From assembly GCA_002361485.1 (NCBI GenBank), contig DESZ01000008.1, positions 1-64,000 of the forward strand: DNA of 64,000 bases, read 5' to 3'. A model generated the notes under the pieces. The model was given only the letters and a program-made list of their open reading frames with translations. It searched no databases and had not been told where the DNA came from. The position numbers and the translations under genes are program-made. Below are positions 35,130 to 43,212 of the stretch, in pieces; position 1 is the stretch's first letter; each line of letters starts with the position of its first letter. Origin of the DNA: Cyanobacteria bacterium UBA3301 (lineage in GTDB: Bacteria; Cyanobacteriota; Vampirovibrionia; Gastranaerophilales; Gastranaerophilaceae).

Positions 35130-35494
35130 GTTCACTTTTCTTTTTTATTGCGACGAAAAAAGAAAAGTGAACCGAAAAGAAAAACACGCTAATTCACGGC
35201 AACGCTGCGCGTCGCTTTAAAGTGCTACGCACTTGCACTTCGTGCGTATTTTGTCCTAACGGACAAAATCTTTTAGCGAACCTAAAAGACGGTTCGCCTG
35301 ATGCGTAGGGTATTACAAGCGCGCGGCGTTGTTTTAGCCGCGCTGAAAGATTTTTGCCTATTTTAGGCAAAAACATATGTTACCGCGTAAGCGGTCTGTT
35401 GCGATGCCTTATGGCATTGCTATAAGACAGCGTTTTTTCTCTTTCTTGGTTCAGTTCTTTCTCTTTTGCTCGCAACAAAAGAGAAAGAATGAAC
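35130..35494. repeat. 365-bp multi-hairpin repeat element with hairpin ends
   Basis: This fills the 531-bp gene-free stretch between the BlaI-type and HxlR genes. The left end is a 17-bp perfect hairpin (35130-35146 with 35156-35172). The right end is a 19-bp hairpin with one extra base (35449-35468 with 35476-35494). Both start with GTTCA and carry CTTTTCTTT/TTCTTTCTC arms, so the element has related inverted ends. Inside are perfect hairpins ATTTTGTCC/GGACAAAAT (35248-35269) and TTTTTGCCTA/TAGGCAAAAA (35351-35373), plus ACCGC/GCGGT and ATGCC/GGCAT. GC content is higher than the surroundings. The short frames inside are repeat translations, not genes. Confidence 0.75.
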
Positions 35495-35533
35495 AAAAAG
35501 AAATTCTCAATTTCTCACTACATTCCTATAATA

Positions 35534-35863
35534 TTAATTATGGGCAAGGAGTTTTTGATATTTTTTATAATCTTTGCCCCAATCATTCATTGAAATTATG
35601 ACAGGCTGAAGGCTGTATCCAACATCTGTGAGCGTATATTCAACTTTTGATTTTTCCTGATTTCTGACAAGTAAACCGACTTCTTCAAGTTCCCTTAACT
35701 TGGTTGTTAAAACCTTCTGAGTGATACCTTTTAATGATTTTTTTATTTCGCTGAAACGCATTGTTCCTGATAACAATTCTTTTATAATTAATATTTTCCA
35801 CTTACAACCAATCATTGCGATTGTAATTTCAACAGGGTTTTTCGGAAGTTTCTTTAAATCCAT
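35534..35863 (-). CDS. HxlR-family winged-helix regulator
   Basis: A 109-residue MarR-like regulator of the HxlR type: NPVEITIAMIGCKWKILIIKELL, RFSEIKKSLKGITQKVLTTKLRELEEVGLLVR and the wing KVEYTLTDVGYSLQPVI are typical. The conserved Cys of HxlR proteins is represented by Cys20 in the GCKWK segment. AGGAG lies about 9 nt before the ATG. It follows aroB by 10 nt, so it is probably the last gene of aroK-aroB-hxlR. Its target is not known; regulation of the aromatic genes is possible. Confidence 0.88.
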   Translation of the reverse strand: MDLKKLPKNPVEITIAMIGCKWKILIIKELLSGTMRFSEIKKSLKGITQKVLTTKLRELEEVGLLVRNQEKSKVEYTLTDVGYSLQPVIISMNDWGKDYKKYQKLLAHN

Positions 35864-35873
35864 ATATTTTCTC

Positions 35874-36947
35874 CTATAAAACCTGCTCTAATTCATCAAA
35901 TAACATATCTTTAATACAGACCTGTGCATAATCATTAGGCAAGACATAAGATACACCGTCTGAATACGATTTTTTATCCGATTTCATAATGCGAATTATC
36001 GATTTTTTACCAAAAGCGTTCATCGGTTCATATCCGTATTTTTTTATCAAATCCATACATAGGAAATAATACTCTTTTCCTGTCAGATTTAATTTTAACG
36101 CCATATTAAGCGCCTGTATAATGCCTTCGACAACACATTCACCATGAGTGTATCTTCTGTATTTAGTCAAAGCCTCAATTGCGTGCGCATAAGTATGCCC
36201 GTAATTTAAAATTCTCCGTAACCCGCTTTCTTTTTCGTCTTTTTGAACAACCGAAATCTTTAAGCTGACACAAATTGCAATAAGCTCTTGTAATATCAAA
36301 GTATCACGTTCCTTTATTTTTTCAATATTTTCGGTTAAAAAATTTATCAGGTTAAAATCTTCTAAAGCACCGCAGCTTTTTTCAATAAACGCATATTTTA
36401 AGACTTCTCCCATACCGCTTTGGAATTGTTTATTATCAAGCGTTTTTAAAAAGTTTGTATTTATAAAAACCGCTTTAGGTTGATAAAAAGACCCTACCAA
36501 ATTTTTACCAAATGAGGTGTTTATTGCTGTTTTCCCCCCGACAGAACTGTCAGTACAAGCTAATAACGTTGTTGGAACTTGAATAAAATCGACTCCGCGC
36601 ATATAAGTTGAAGCAGCAAACCCTGCCAAATCACCGATTACTCCACCGCCTATTGCTATTATTGCATCTTTTCGCGTTAAGTTTCGGTTTTGTACAAAAT
36701 CCAAGATTTTTGCATAATTTTTTATATTCTTTTCTGATTCACCGTCGTTCAAAACTAAAACTTTTTCTTTTGGGAAACCCAACAACTTAGAATAAAGCTT
36801 ATTAACCTTTTTGCTTATAACAACAACATAATCTTTTTCGCCTAAAAAATCTGTTATAGAGTCTTTTAGCGAATTTATATCCGAATTTGTAATATAAATC
36901 GGATAAGATTTGTTTTGTTCGGTTATTTTTACAACTAACTCTTTCAT
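35874..36947 (-). CDS. aroB: 3-dehydroquinate synthase
   Basis: AroB converts DAHP to 3-dehydroquinate, the second shikimate-pathway step, using NAD and a divalent metal. The Rossmann-like half has DGESEKNIKN and GGGVIGDLAGFAASTYMRG, followed by VPTTLLACTDSSVGGKTAIN. Metal ligands are in GMGEVLKYAFI, LNYGHTYAHAIEA and THGECVVEG. The length is 357 residues. It overlaps aroK by one base (TAATG). Its position next to aroK and near tyrA marks a local aromatic amino-acid block. Confidence 0.96.
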   Translation of the reverse strand: MKELVVKITEQNKSYPIYITNSDINSLKDSITDFLGEKDYVVVISKKVNKLYSKLLGFPKEKVLVLNDGESEKNIKNYAKILDFVQNRNLTRKDAIIAIGGGVIGDLAGFAASTYMRGVDFIQVPTTLLACTDSSVGGKTAINTSFGKNLVGSFYQPKAVFINTNFLKTLDNKQFQSGMGEVLKYAFIEKSCGALEDFNLINFLTENIEKIKERDTLILQELIAICVSLKISVVQKDEKESGLRRILNYGHTYAHAIEALTKYRRYTHGECVVEGIIQALNMALKLNLTGKEYYFLCMDLIKKYGYEPMNAFGKKSIIRIMKSDKKSYSDGVSYVLPNDYAQVCIKDMLFDELEQVL

Positions 36948-37438
36948 TACTTCCCTAATATTTCATTTACGATTTCATCCGCAGACCTATTATCCGTTAA
37001 AACAGTATAATGGGCAAGTTTGTAATTTTTTTCACGAATATTAAGCATATTTTGAATTGTTTCTATATTCATATTATCGGTAAGCAAAGGTCTTGTTGTA
37101 TCGTTTTTTATACGCTCGTATATTTTTTGAGCAGATGTTTTCAAATATATAACCGTATTATTACCGGATAATAAAAAATCTCTGGTGTCTGAATTTTCAA
37201 ATGCGCCACCGCCTAAAGATACCACCGTATTATCTGACGGAATATTTCTTATTATATCGGCTTCGATTTTTCTAAAATATTTTTCACCTTTTGTTTTAAA
37301 AATTTCAGCAATGCACATTGATTGCGACTTTTCTATAAGAGAATCCGCATCATAAAATTCTGCACCTGTTTTTTTTGCCAAAAGCGCTCCAACAGTTGTT
37401 TTGCCTGTCCCCGGCATTCCCACTAACACTATATTCAT
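36947..37438 (-). CDS. aroK: Shikimate kinase
   Basis: A 163-residue P-loop kinase phosphorylating shikimate at the 3-hydroxyl. The Walker A GMPGTGKTTVG (7-17), the shikimate-binding DADSLIE with the Asp pair, EKYFRKIEAD, the GGG segment VVSLGGGAF (Walker B region) and the lid RIKNDTTRPLL with its Arg are all visible. It is the first gene of aroK-aroB-hxlR and divergent from tyrA, sharing a 69-bp upstream region. Confidence 0.94.
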   Translation of the reverse strand: MNIVLVGMPGTGKTTVGALLAKKTGAEFYDADSLIEKSQSMCIAEIFKTKGEKYFRKIEADIIRNIPSDNTVVSLGGGAFENSDTRDFLLSGNNTVIYLKTSAQKIYERIKNDTTRPLLTDNMNIETIQNMLNIREKNYKLAHYTVLTDNRSADEIVNEILGK

Positions 37439-37507
37439 AAAACTATAATATAATAAAAACGCAAATTATGTTATAATAACTTGGTGAAATATTTAGAGAG
37501 GGAATTT

Positions 37508-38272
37508 ATGAGAATCGGTATTGTAGGACTTGGTTTAATCGGCGGTTCAATATTCAAAGATTTGATAAAACTAAATTATGACGTAATTGCCATATCAAAT
37601 TCTCAAAACGGCGACAGAATATATAAAGATTATGAGTTACTGAAAAATTGCAAGGTTATATTCGTATGCTCCGCCATGAATAAAACACTTGATATTTTAG
37701 ACAAACTGGAAACAATAATAGGCACAGAAACAATAGTTGCGGATGTGTGTTCATTGAAGCGTTTTGTGTGCACTAAAAAACGTCCTTATAATTTCATACC
37801 GTCGCACCCTATGGCAGGAACTGAGAAAAAAGGGTATGAAAATTCTTTTGAAGGAATGTTTAAAGGTGCGAAATGGATTTTGACACCATTTACGGATACG
37901 AAAAAAGAAAATCTTGATACATTTGTTGAAATCATAAAACAACTTGGTGCAATACCTGTAATAACTACACCTGATAAACACGATGAAGCGGCTGCTTTAG
38001 TTTCGCATATGCCGATGCTTATTTCGCAAGCAATTTTTAAAACAGCGAAAGATAACGAACTTGCTCTTGATATTGCATCATCAGGATTTCGCGATATGAC
38101 AAGATTAGCCATGTCAAATCCCGAAATGGCAAATGATATGATTACAATGAATTCTGATAATATAGAAAAAAGTATCCTGAAATTATACAAATCAATTGGC
38201 GATCTAACTTCATCAGATTATCTTGAACAGATAAATGAGATTAGGTCAAATCGCCAAAAGATGTTTTTATAA
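37508..38272 (+). CDS. tyrA: Prephenate dehydrogenase
   Basis: A NAD(P)-dependent TyrA of about 254 residues making 4-hydroxyphenylpyruvate (or tyrosine from arogenate). The dinucleotide motif GIVGLGLIGGSIF is at the N-terminus; VADVCSLKRFV, FIPSHPMAGTEKKGYENS and the helical C-terminal domain with HDEAAALVSHMPMLIS and SGFRDMTRLAMSNPEM are characteristic. The ATG at 37508 follows GAGAGGGA by about 6 nt; an in-frame TTG 27 nt earlier is less likely. There is no ACT domain, so it probably lacks that form of feedback control. Confidence 0.94.
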   Translation: MRIGIVGLGLIGGSIFKDLIKLNYDVIAISNSQNGDRIYKDYELLKNCKVIFVCSAMNKTLDILDKLETIIGTETIVADVCSLKRFVCTKKRPYNFIPSHPMAGTEKKGYENSFEGMFKGAKWILTPFTDTKKENLDTFVEIIKQLGAIPVITTPDKHDEAAALVSHMPMLISQAIFKTAKDNELALDIASSGFRDMTRLAMSNPEMANDMITMNSDNIEKSILKLYKSIGDLTSSDYLEQINEIRSNRQKMFL

Positions 38273-38279
38273 ATTATTA

Positions 38280-39539
38280 TTAGCCGTACAATCTGCGGTA
38301 ATCATATTCATCCCAAGCTGAACGCACGTCTGATGCTTTTTGTTTTGCAGAAGCTTCTGTTTCGTATTTATACACAGATTCAGGATATACATATTGACGT
38401 TCTTTTTCCAAGGTTTGAGCTATAATTTGTTTTTTATTATGTCTGATTTTTCTTGTATTAGCTCTACTTCCGGCTTGGACGGCTTGTCCTTGAGGCAATT
38501 CACTATGTTGTCTTATAACTTTTCCTTTTGATGGTTCATAATTACCTGCGTGAACTTTTGCTTTTTTAGCCGGTTTGTAAGCTTTTTCTGTATCCGTTAA
38601 ACCGTATTCGCTGAAAACCCTTGCAGATTCCTTTGCAGATTTCGGAGCTTCTACTATACCTAATCTCGCATCAATCGCAGATGGCTGCATAGGAGTTTTT
38701 TTAGCAAATATATTTTCGACATCACGTTTTACAAATACACCCATTGATTCCTGCGCAGATTTTGGCGTTCTGTTCAATCCTACCATTTCATCAATCACTT
38801 GGGAGCTTACAATTCTTGGCTCATTTATTTCGGTTATTTTAACTTTTGCCAATTCTTGGCCTTGGGATTTTACAGCTTTTGCACGAACCGGCATTTTACC
38901 ACGCGGTTTACGAGTTGTTTTTGTTGCAGTTGTTTTAGTTGTGGCAGTTTTTTTACGAGGTTTTCTCGGAGTTTTTGGTTTTGCTTTCTTTTCAGCTTCT
39001 TTAAGAGCTACTTCCGTTTCCGTTTTTCCGAATTCTTTAAATACAGCGGCAGATTCTTTTGCTGATTTACCGGATTCCTTGAGAGCTAACCCTGTATCAA
39101 TAGTTTCAGATGTAATAACAGATTTTTGGGATAAAGCTTTTTTAACATCATTTTTTACAAATACGCCCATTGATTCTTCAGCCGATTTTACCGGTTTATT
39201 TAAACCTGCCATATTTTCGATTCGTTCAACAAGAGAGGTTTTAACAGCTTTTTGGGTTGCCTCTGCCGCATCGGCCTGTGGTACGACAGTCTGAGGTTTA
39301 AATCTTTCAATTAATTCTTTTACTTTATCAACTACTTTGCCTCTGTTTTTATATAAAATCATTGCTCCTGCAACGATAGCTGCAGTACCCAACAATTTTA
39401 AAAAAGTATGATTTGATTTCTTTTCCTCATCTTTTCTTGGCATTACAGTCACAGATTGATAATCATATCTCCTTGGCTCAGCCGAAGTAAAAGATGCGAC
39501 CGGTCTGCCAACATTTCCAATACCACTAATTAATCCCAT
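38280..39539 (-). CDS. Membrane-anchored basic repeat protein with AT-hook-like region
   Basis: A 419-residue orphan. One hydrophobic segment (about 46-63, FLKLLGTAAIVAGAMIL) follows a polar N-terminus that contains ASFTSA. Two related segments of about 75 residues (106-182 and 248-322) share GLN-x-(S/T)AxESMGVFVK-D and KSAKESA-VF-E-G patterns, so the gene contains an internal duplication. Between them lies a Lys/Thr/Pro/Ala-rich region (about 184-222, PRKPRKKTATTKTTATKTTR, then KPRGKMP) like histone H1 tails or AT-hooks. It could tether DNA or polyanions to the membrane. No family recognised. It is convergent with tyrA. Confidence 0.7.
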   Translation of the reverse strand: MGLISGIGNVGRPVASFTSAEPRRYDYQSVTVMPRKDEEKKSNHTFLKLLGTAAIVAGAMILYKNRGKVVDKVKELIERFKPQTVVPQADAAEATQKAVKTSLVERIENMAGLNKPVKSAEESMGVFVKNDVKKALSQKSVITSETIDTGLALKESGKSAKESAAVFKEFGKTETEVALKEAEKKAKPKTPRKPRKKTATTKTTATKTTRKPRGKMPVRAKAVKSQGQELAKVKITEINEPRIVSSQVIDEMVGLNRTPKSAQESMGVFVKRDVENIFAKKTPMQPSAIDARLGIVEAPKSAKESARVFSEYGLTDTEKAYKPAKKAKVHAGNYEPSKGKVIRQHSELPQGQAVQAGSRANTRKIRHNKKQIIAQTLEKERQYVYPESVYKYETEASAKQKASDVRSAWDEYDYRRLYG

Positions 39540-39870
39540 AATATTTTACCTTTCTACCAATACGTTACAATTAGATAAAGTATTATTCGGCATTAAAAAT
39601 TGCTTTATTAAACATAAATCAGTTAATAATTTGTAACAATGCAGAATCCTACATTCACATTAAATTGAAAAATTTGTACAAAAAATCAACCATGCGGCGA
39701 GAGCATGATTTAGAGCATGATTGAGAGATTTTATCAATCAAGAGATTTAGATAAGTCTTTCAATCTTGATTTTTATATTTATCAATCAAGTCATGGATTT
39801 AAATACCGACTAAAAGGATTAGTATGTATAGTGTAGAGAACATAAAAAATATAACAAACGGGGGAATAAG
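39540..39870 (+). other. 331-bp gap: leader region of the response-regulator gene
   Basis: No gene over 20 codons is visible. TTTATCAATCAAG occurs twice (39730-39742, 39778-39790), and ATCAAG and CTTGAT form an inverted pair between the copies. GAGCATGATT occurs twice just before. These repeats, 80-150 nt upstream of the regulator, may be autoregulatory binding sites. Confidence 0.4.
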
Positions 39871-39874
39871 ATGA
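39824..39874 (+). CDS. Possible 16-residue leader peptide
   Basis: An ATG with AGGA 5 nt upstream starts a 16-codon frame (MYSVENIKNITNGGIR) whose TGA overlaps the ATG of the response-regulator gene (ATGA). This is the classic layout for translational coupling. Short size makes it tentative. Confidence 0.35.
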   Translation: MYSVENIKNITNGGIR

Positions 39875-40581
39875 GAGATTTTACAAAGAAATTAAGAGTA
39901 TTGTTGGTTGATGACAACGCAAACCATTTGAGAGGAATCAAAGAATTACTTAGCATAGAAACAAGCTATTCAATTGTTGGTGCGACAAGAAGCGCTAATC
40001 TGGCCATTAATTTAATAAAAAAATATCATCCTGATATCGTCTTAATGGACGTAAATATGCCTGAAAAAGACGGATTGCAAACAATTCAAGCAATTTCAAA
40101 ACTGGGCCTTTCCACAAAAGTTATAATTTTAAGCGGTTATGATGATTCAGATTTAATATACAGAGCAATGAAATTAGGCGCAAAAGGATATGTACTGAAG
40201 ACTATGGCATCTTCAAAATTAATTGATGCAATTGAGGCCGTAGCAGAAGGAAAAGTATATTTACCATCAATACTTGCAACGAGATTCTTTGACTATTTCC
40301 AATCTTCAGCAAGAGAAGAGGCAAGAGTTTCTGCAGAAGAAAATCTGTTATCAAGTCTGACATCAAGAGAAAATGAAGTTTTGGAATTATTAACACAAGG
40401 AATTAACTACAAGAGTATTGCAAGTCAGCTTATTATTTCGGATACTACAGTAAAAACGCACGTTAATAACATATTCCAAAAATTACAGGTTAACGACAGA
40501 ACAAATGCTGTATTATATGCATTAACTCACGGCTTTAAAGTTAATAACAACAAAAAAATTGAACATTTAACAACTGTTTAG
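39871..40581 (+). CDS. NarL/FixJ-family response regulator
   Basis: A receiver domain with D14/D15, phospho-acceptor D60 (VLMDVNMPEKDG), S88 and K110 (YVLKTM), then a linker and a LuxR-type HTH from about residue 163 (LTSRENEVLELLTQG...DTTVKTHVNNIFQKL). GGGGGA lies about 7 nt before the ATG. A hairpin-terminator separates it from the downstream histidine kinase, so kinase output may be lower than regulator output. The regulator may activate its own gene through the repeats in its leader region. Confidence 0.92.
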   Translation: MRDFTKKLRVLLVDDNANHLRGIKELLSIETSYSIVGATRSANLAINLIKKYHPDIVLMDVNMPEKDGLQTIQAISKLGLSTKVIILSGYDDSDLIYRAMKLGAKGYVLKTMASSKLIDAIEAVAEGKVYLPSILATRFFDYFQSSAREEARVSAEENLLSSLTSRENEVLELLTQGINYKSIASQLIISDTTVKTHVNNIFQKLQVNDRTNAVLYALTHGFKVNNNKKIEHLTTV

Positions 40582-40609
40582 TTCATAAATCACAAATCTG
40601 ATACACATT

Positions 40610-40648
40610 AGGGTTCTTGCGCGAATTTAACGCAAAACCCTTTATTTT
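40610..40648 (+). terminator. Intrinsic terminator between regulator and kinase
   Basis: AGGGTT-C-TTGCG pairs with CGCAAAACCCT around a 9-nt loop (one bulged C), followed by TTATTTTT. The kinase gene starts 16 nt later. Confidence 0.7.
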
Positions 40649-40663
40649 TAAAAAGGATAATCA

Positions 40664-41338
40664 ATGACACAAGAAACAACTCAACAAAATGAAACCATAA
40701 ATAATCAAATCCGATACGTATCACACGAAATAAGAAACCATTTATCAATATGCGACATGTATTCGCAAATAATCAAAAAAAATCTTGAGAAGGAAGGAAT
40801 TTCGAACAATTCAATAGATAATGCACTAAATTGCATTCAAAAGTCGATACAAATTATAAGTTCAAATGTAACAGACTTAAAATCAATAAACAATAACGCA
40901 AAAAAGATATATGATTTTGAAACTCTTTGCTATAAAGCAATCGAACTGTCAAAAGCATATATTGATGACAAAGACATAGAATTTGAAACTTTTATTAAAA
41001 ATAGCACCAACATTCTCGTCGACGAAAACAGATTTTTATCCTGCATAGTCAACATTATAAAAAACGGAATAGAATCAATAGAAATAAAAGGCAAAATCAT
41101 TATCCTGAGTGAAATAAAAAATAATAAAGCCATTATAAAAATATCAAACAACGGCAAACAAATACCAAAGACAAAGCAAGACACCATTTTTGATTGCGGG
41201 TATACAACAAAAGACTCAGGAAGCGGACTCGGACTCAATATTTGTAAAAAATATATTGAATCCCAAAACGGTACGATAAAACTCAACAAATCAACAAAAA
41301 CAGAAACACAATTTGAAATTACAATCCCTATAAATTAA
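40664..41338 (+). CDS. Minimal soluble sensor histidine kinase
   Basis: A 224-residue kinase with essentially only the transmitter. The H-box is YVSHEIRNHLSI with H21; dimerisation helices follow. The ATPase domain has the N-box IVNIIKNGIESI (N134), a weak G1 box (SNNGKQIP, Asn replacing the usual Asp) and the G2 box GSGLGLNICKKYIESQNG. There is no membrane span and no PAS or GAF domain, so sensing must occur through the 15-residue N-terminus or a partner protein. It lies downstream of a response regulator, its likely cognate. AAAAAGGA precedes the ATG. Confidence 0.9.
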   Translation: MTQETTQQNETINNQIRYVSHEIRNHLSICDMYSQIIKKNLEKEGISNNSIDNALNCIQKSIQIISSNVTDLKSINNNAKKIYDFETLCYKAIELSKAYIDDKDIEFETFIKNSTNILVDENRFLSCIVNIIKNGIESIEIKGKIIILSEIKNNKAIIKISNNGKQIPKTKQDTIFDCGYTTKDSGSGLGLNICKKYIESQNGTIKLNKSTKTETQFEITIPIN

Positions 41339-41368
41339 AAAAGCCCTGACTCTGTATCAGGACTTTTT
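41338..41368. terminator. Bidirectional intrinsic terminator
   Basis: AAAAAGCCCTGA and TCAGGACTTTTT with one internal mismatch and a 7-nt loop, between the convergent kinase and transglycosylase genes. Confidence 0.8.
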
Positions 41369-41381
41369 AATAAAATTTAGA

Positions 41382-42074
41382 TTACATTTGAACCGAATTC
41401 ATTTTTAATTCAACTTCAAACGGAGAACCTTTTATCGTAGCCTTATTCGCCGTTGATTGTTCAATTCTGGTAACCGGTATCGGTGCCTTTTGAGAATTTG
41501 CATTAGCTACGATTTTTGAATCCGTAACTTTTTTGGGTAATTCGGTACTATTTTTAGCTGAAGCTGATGCAACAGTAGACTTTTTAGATTTCATATATGC
41601 AGCAACAGCCGGATCTGTATGAGCCTTTAAATAATGGTAATCTGACATTATATTAGCCACAAATCTCTTTGTTTCTCTGAACGGAGGGATTGCTTTGTAT
41701 TTTTTTACATTACCCGGACCTGCGTTATATGCAGCAATTGCTAATTCCATTTTTCCGAACATTTGATACATAGATTTGTAATACATAATTCCGCCCTTAA
41801 TATTATCATCAAGAGAATACGGATTTAATCCCATTCTGCGGGCAGTTGAAGGCATAAGCTGAAATACACCGACTGCTCCATGAGAACTCCTTAAATCATG
41901 TCTGAAACCTGATTCTGTCTTGGCAATACTTAAGGTTATAGCCGGGTCAACCCCCATTTCAACAGAATGCTTAACTATTGCCGCCTTCACCGTATCGACA
42001 CTTGCTGCTTGAACTTGAATAAACATCATACCAAATAGCGCGATGGTGAGTAGTAATAATTTTTTTAAAGTCAA
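41382..42074 (-). CDS. Lytic transglycosylase, SLT domain
   Basis: A periplasmic peptidoglycan lytic transglycosylase of 230 residues. A signal peptide (KLLLLTIALFGMMFIQVQA) is followed by the Slt70-like domain with the catalytic Glu in IAKTESGFRHDL, then SSHGAVGVFQLMPSTA, AIAAYNAGPGNVKKY and ETKRFVANIM, the usual motif order. The C-terminal 60 residues are Lys/Ser/Ala-rich and disordered. The start is TTG with AGAGG about 9 nt upstream; no ATG would keep the signal peptide. Confidence 0.92.
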   Translation of the reverse strand: MTLKKLLLLTIALFGMMFIQVQAASVDTVKAAIVKHSVEMGVDPAITLSIAKTESGFRHDLRSSHGAVGVFQLMPSTARRMGLNPYSLDDNIKGGIMYYKSMYQMFGKMELAIAAYNAGPGNVKKYKAIPPFRETKRFVANIMSDYHYLKAHTDPAVAAYMKSKKSTVASASAKNSTELPKKVTDSKIVANANSQKAPIPVTRIEQSTANKATIKGSPFEVELKMNSVQM

Positions 42075-42314
42075 AATAAAATCCTCTAGTTGTAAATTGA
42101 AAATTCTCTAAAGCTACTTTTATACACTTATTGTTAGTAAGTTTTCGCTTCTTTGAATGATTTATACGACTATTATATTACAAAAATTTAAAATTTCAAC
42201 CCCAAGCAGTTATTAGTAACCGGAGCAATTGCCAAAACGCGCTAAAATCAATAGTTTCATTATGTAACAATTAGTGTATTTTATACATTAATTTTGTCAA
42301 CCCCTGATTGATAT

Positions 42315-43100
42315 TTATAATTGCGAACACATGCCGGACTGTGCATGTTTTTTTACGGTACTTATAAAATCTAACATACTAACACCCTGAGGAGCATCTT
42401 TAGTACAATGCATTGTCGCAGAATTGTTACTTGATATGCGAATATAACAAGTTGTATCGGCATACTCACACGCATATTTTTTCCAATTTTTAGAATCATT
42501 ATCTGCGCCGGTACTTAAAGTTTCACAAGGGCCTTGTGAAACTTCTATCATTAGAGCATCATAAGAACTCATTTTACTTGAATCCCAGCTATATGAATAT
42601 CCGCCGTCGATTTTTTGTGGCGGAGGGTTTTTATCGTCGTGTTTTGCCCAAGCAGCAACCAATGCGTCACGTTCTGATTTTGAGAATTTACAATTTAGTA
42701 CATCCTTTTCATTTTCCGCCATTTTCAGCACTTCATCAGCAGAAGGTATGTTGCTCTTATCAAAAGCTTTTCCGGCATTCTTTGACATTGATTCAAACAT
42801 TTCAACAAAACCGCCAAAAAGCTCTTTTGCTTGCTCATAATCTTCTTTATTTGAAAAGTCAGAATAGGATGTAATTGTTACATTACACCTGCCGTTTGGC
42901 AGCATACCTTTTACTGAATATTCAGTTATCATTGCACCTTTTTGTGCTTTGATAGTTCCCGGAGTACAGGTTTTTAATTTATTTATATATTCTGCAGGAG
43001 GTTCATTACCCAATGTTACGGCAGAAACATACTGCTGTAATTGAAAAACAATGAACGATAACACAATTAAGACAAACAATATATATAAAACTTTTTTCAT
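42315..43100 (-). CDS. Exported eight-cysteine protein of unknown function
   Basis: A 261-residue protein with an N-terminal hydrophobic signal or anchor (VLYILFVLIVLSFIVF) and eight Cys residues in the mature part (45, 72, 137, 192, 211, 218, 232, 258), an even number consistent with disulfides in the periplasm. No enzyme motif or family is recognised. GGAGG lies 5 nt before the ATG, a strong site. A region of about 240 bp without genes separates it from the transglycosylase. It is divergent from metG. Confidence 0.65.
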   Translation of the reverse strand: MKKVLYILFVLIVLSFIVFQLQQYVSAVTLGNEPPAEYINKLKTCTPGTIKAQKGAMITEYSVKGMLPNGRCNVTITSYSDFSNKEDYEQAKELFGGFVEMFESMSKNAGKAFDKSNIPSADEVLKMAENEKDVLNCKFSKSERDALVAAWAKHDDKNPPPQKIDGGYSYSWDSSKMSSYDALMIEVSQGPCETLSTGADNDSKNWKKYACEYADTTCYIRISSNNSATMHCTKDAPQGVSMLDFISTVKKHAQSGMCSQL

Positions 43101-43212
43101 AATACCTCCGCCAATGACATTTCAAATATATTATCTTAAAAATTCATATTATTTATCCTATTTGTATATGATATTTTTATGATACGATAGATTTAACAGA
43201 GAGGATTTAAAA

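Noticed and set aside
35194..35601. Short frames on both strands inside the multi-hairpin repeat
   Set aside because: They translate palindromic repeat sequence and have no ribosome sites; the repeat structure explains them.
39730..39790. CRISPR array from the TTTATCAATCAAG copies
   Set aside because: Only two 13-bp copies with a 35-bp gap and no cas genes; CRISPR repeats are longer and regular.
43101..43212. T-box or SAM riboswitch upstream of metG
   Set aside because: No specifier stem, T-box sequence or SAM-type helices can be found; the gap is only about 110 bp and AT-rich.
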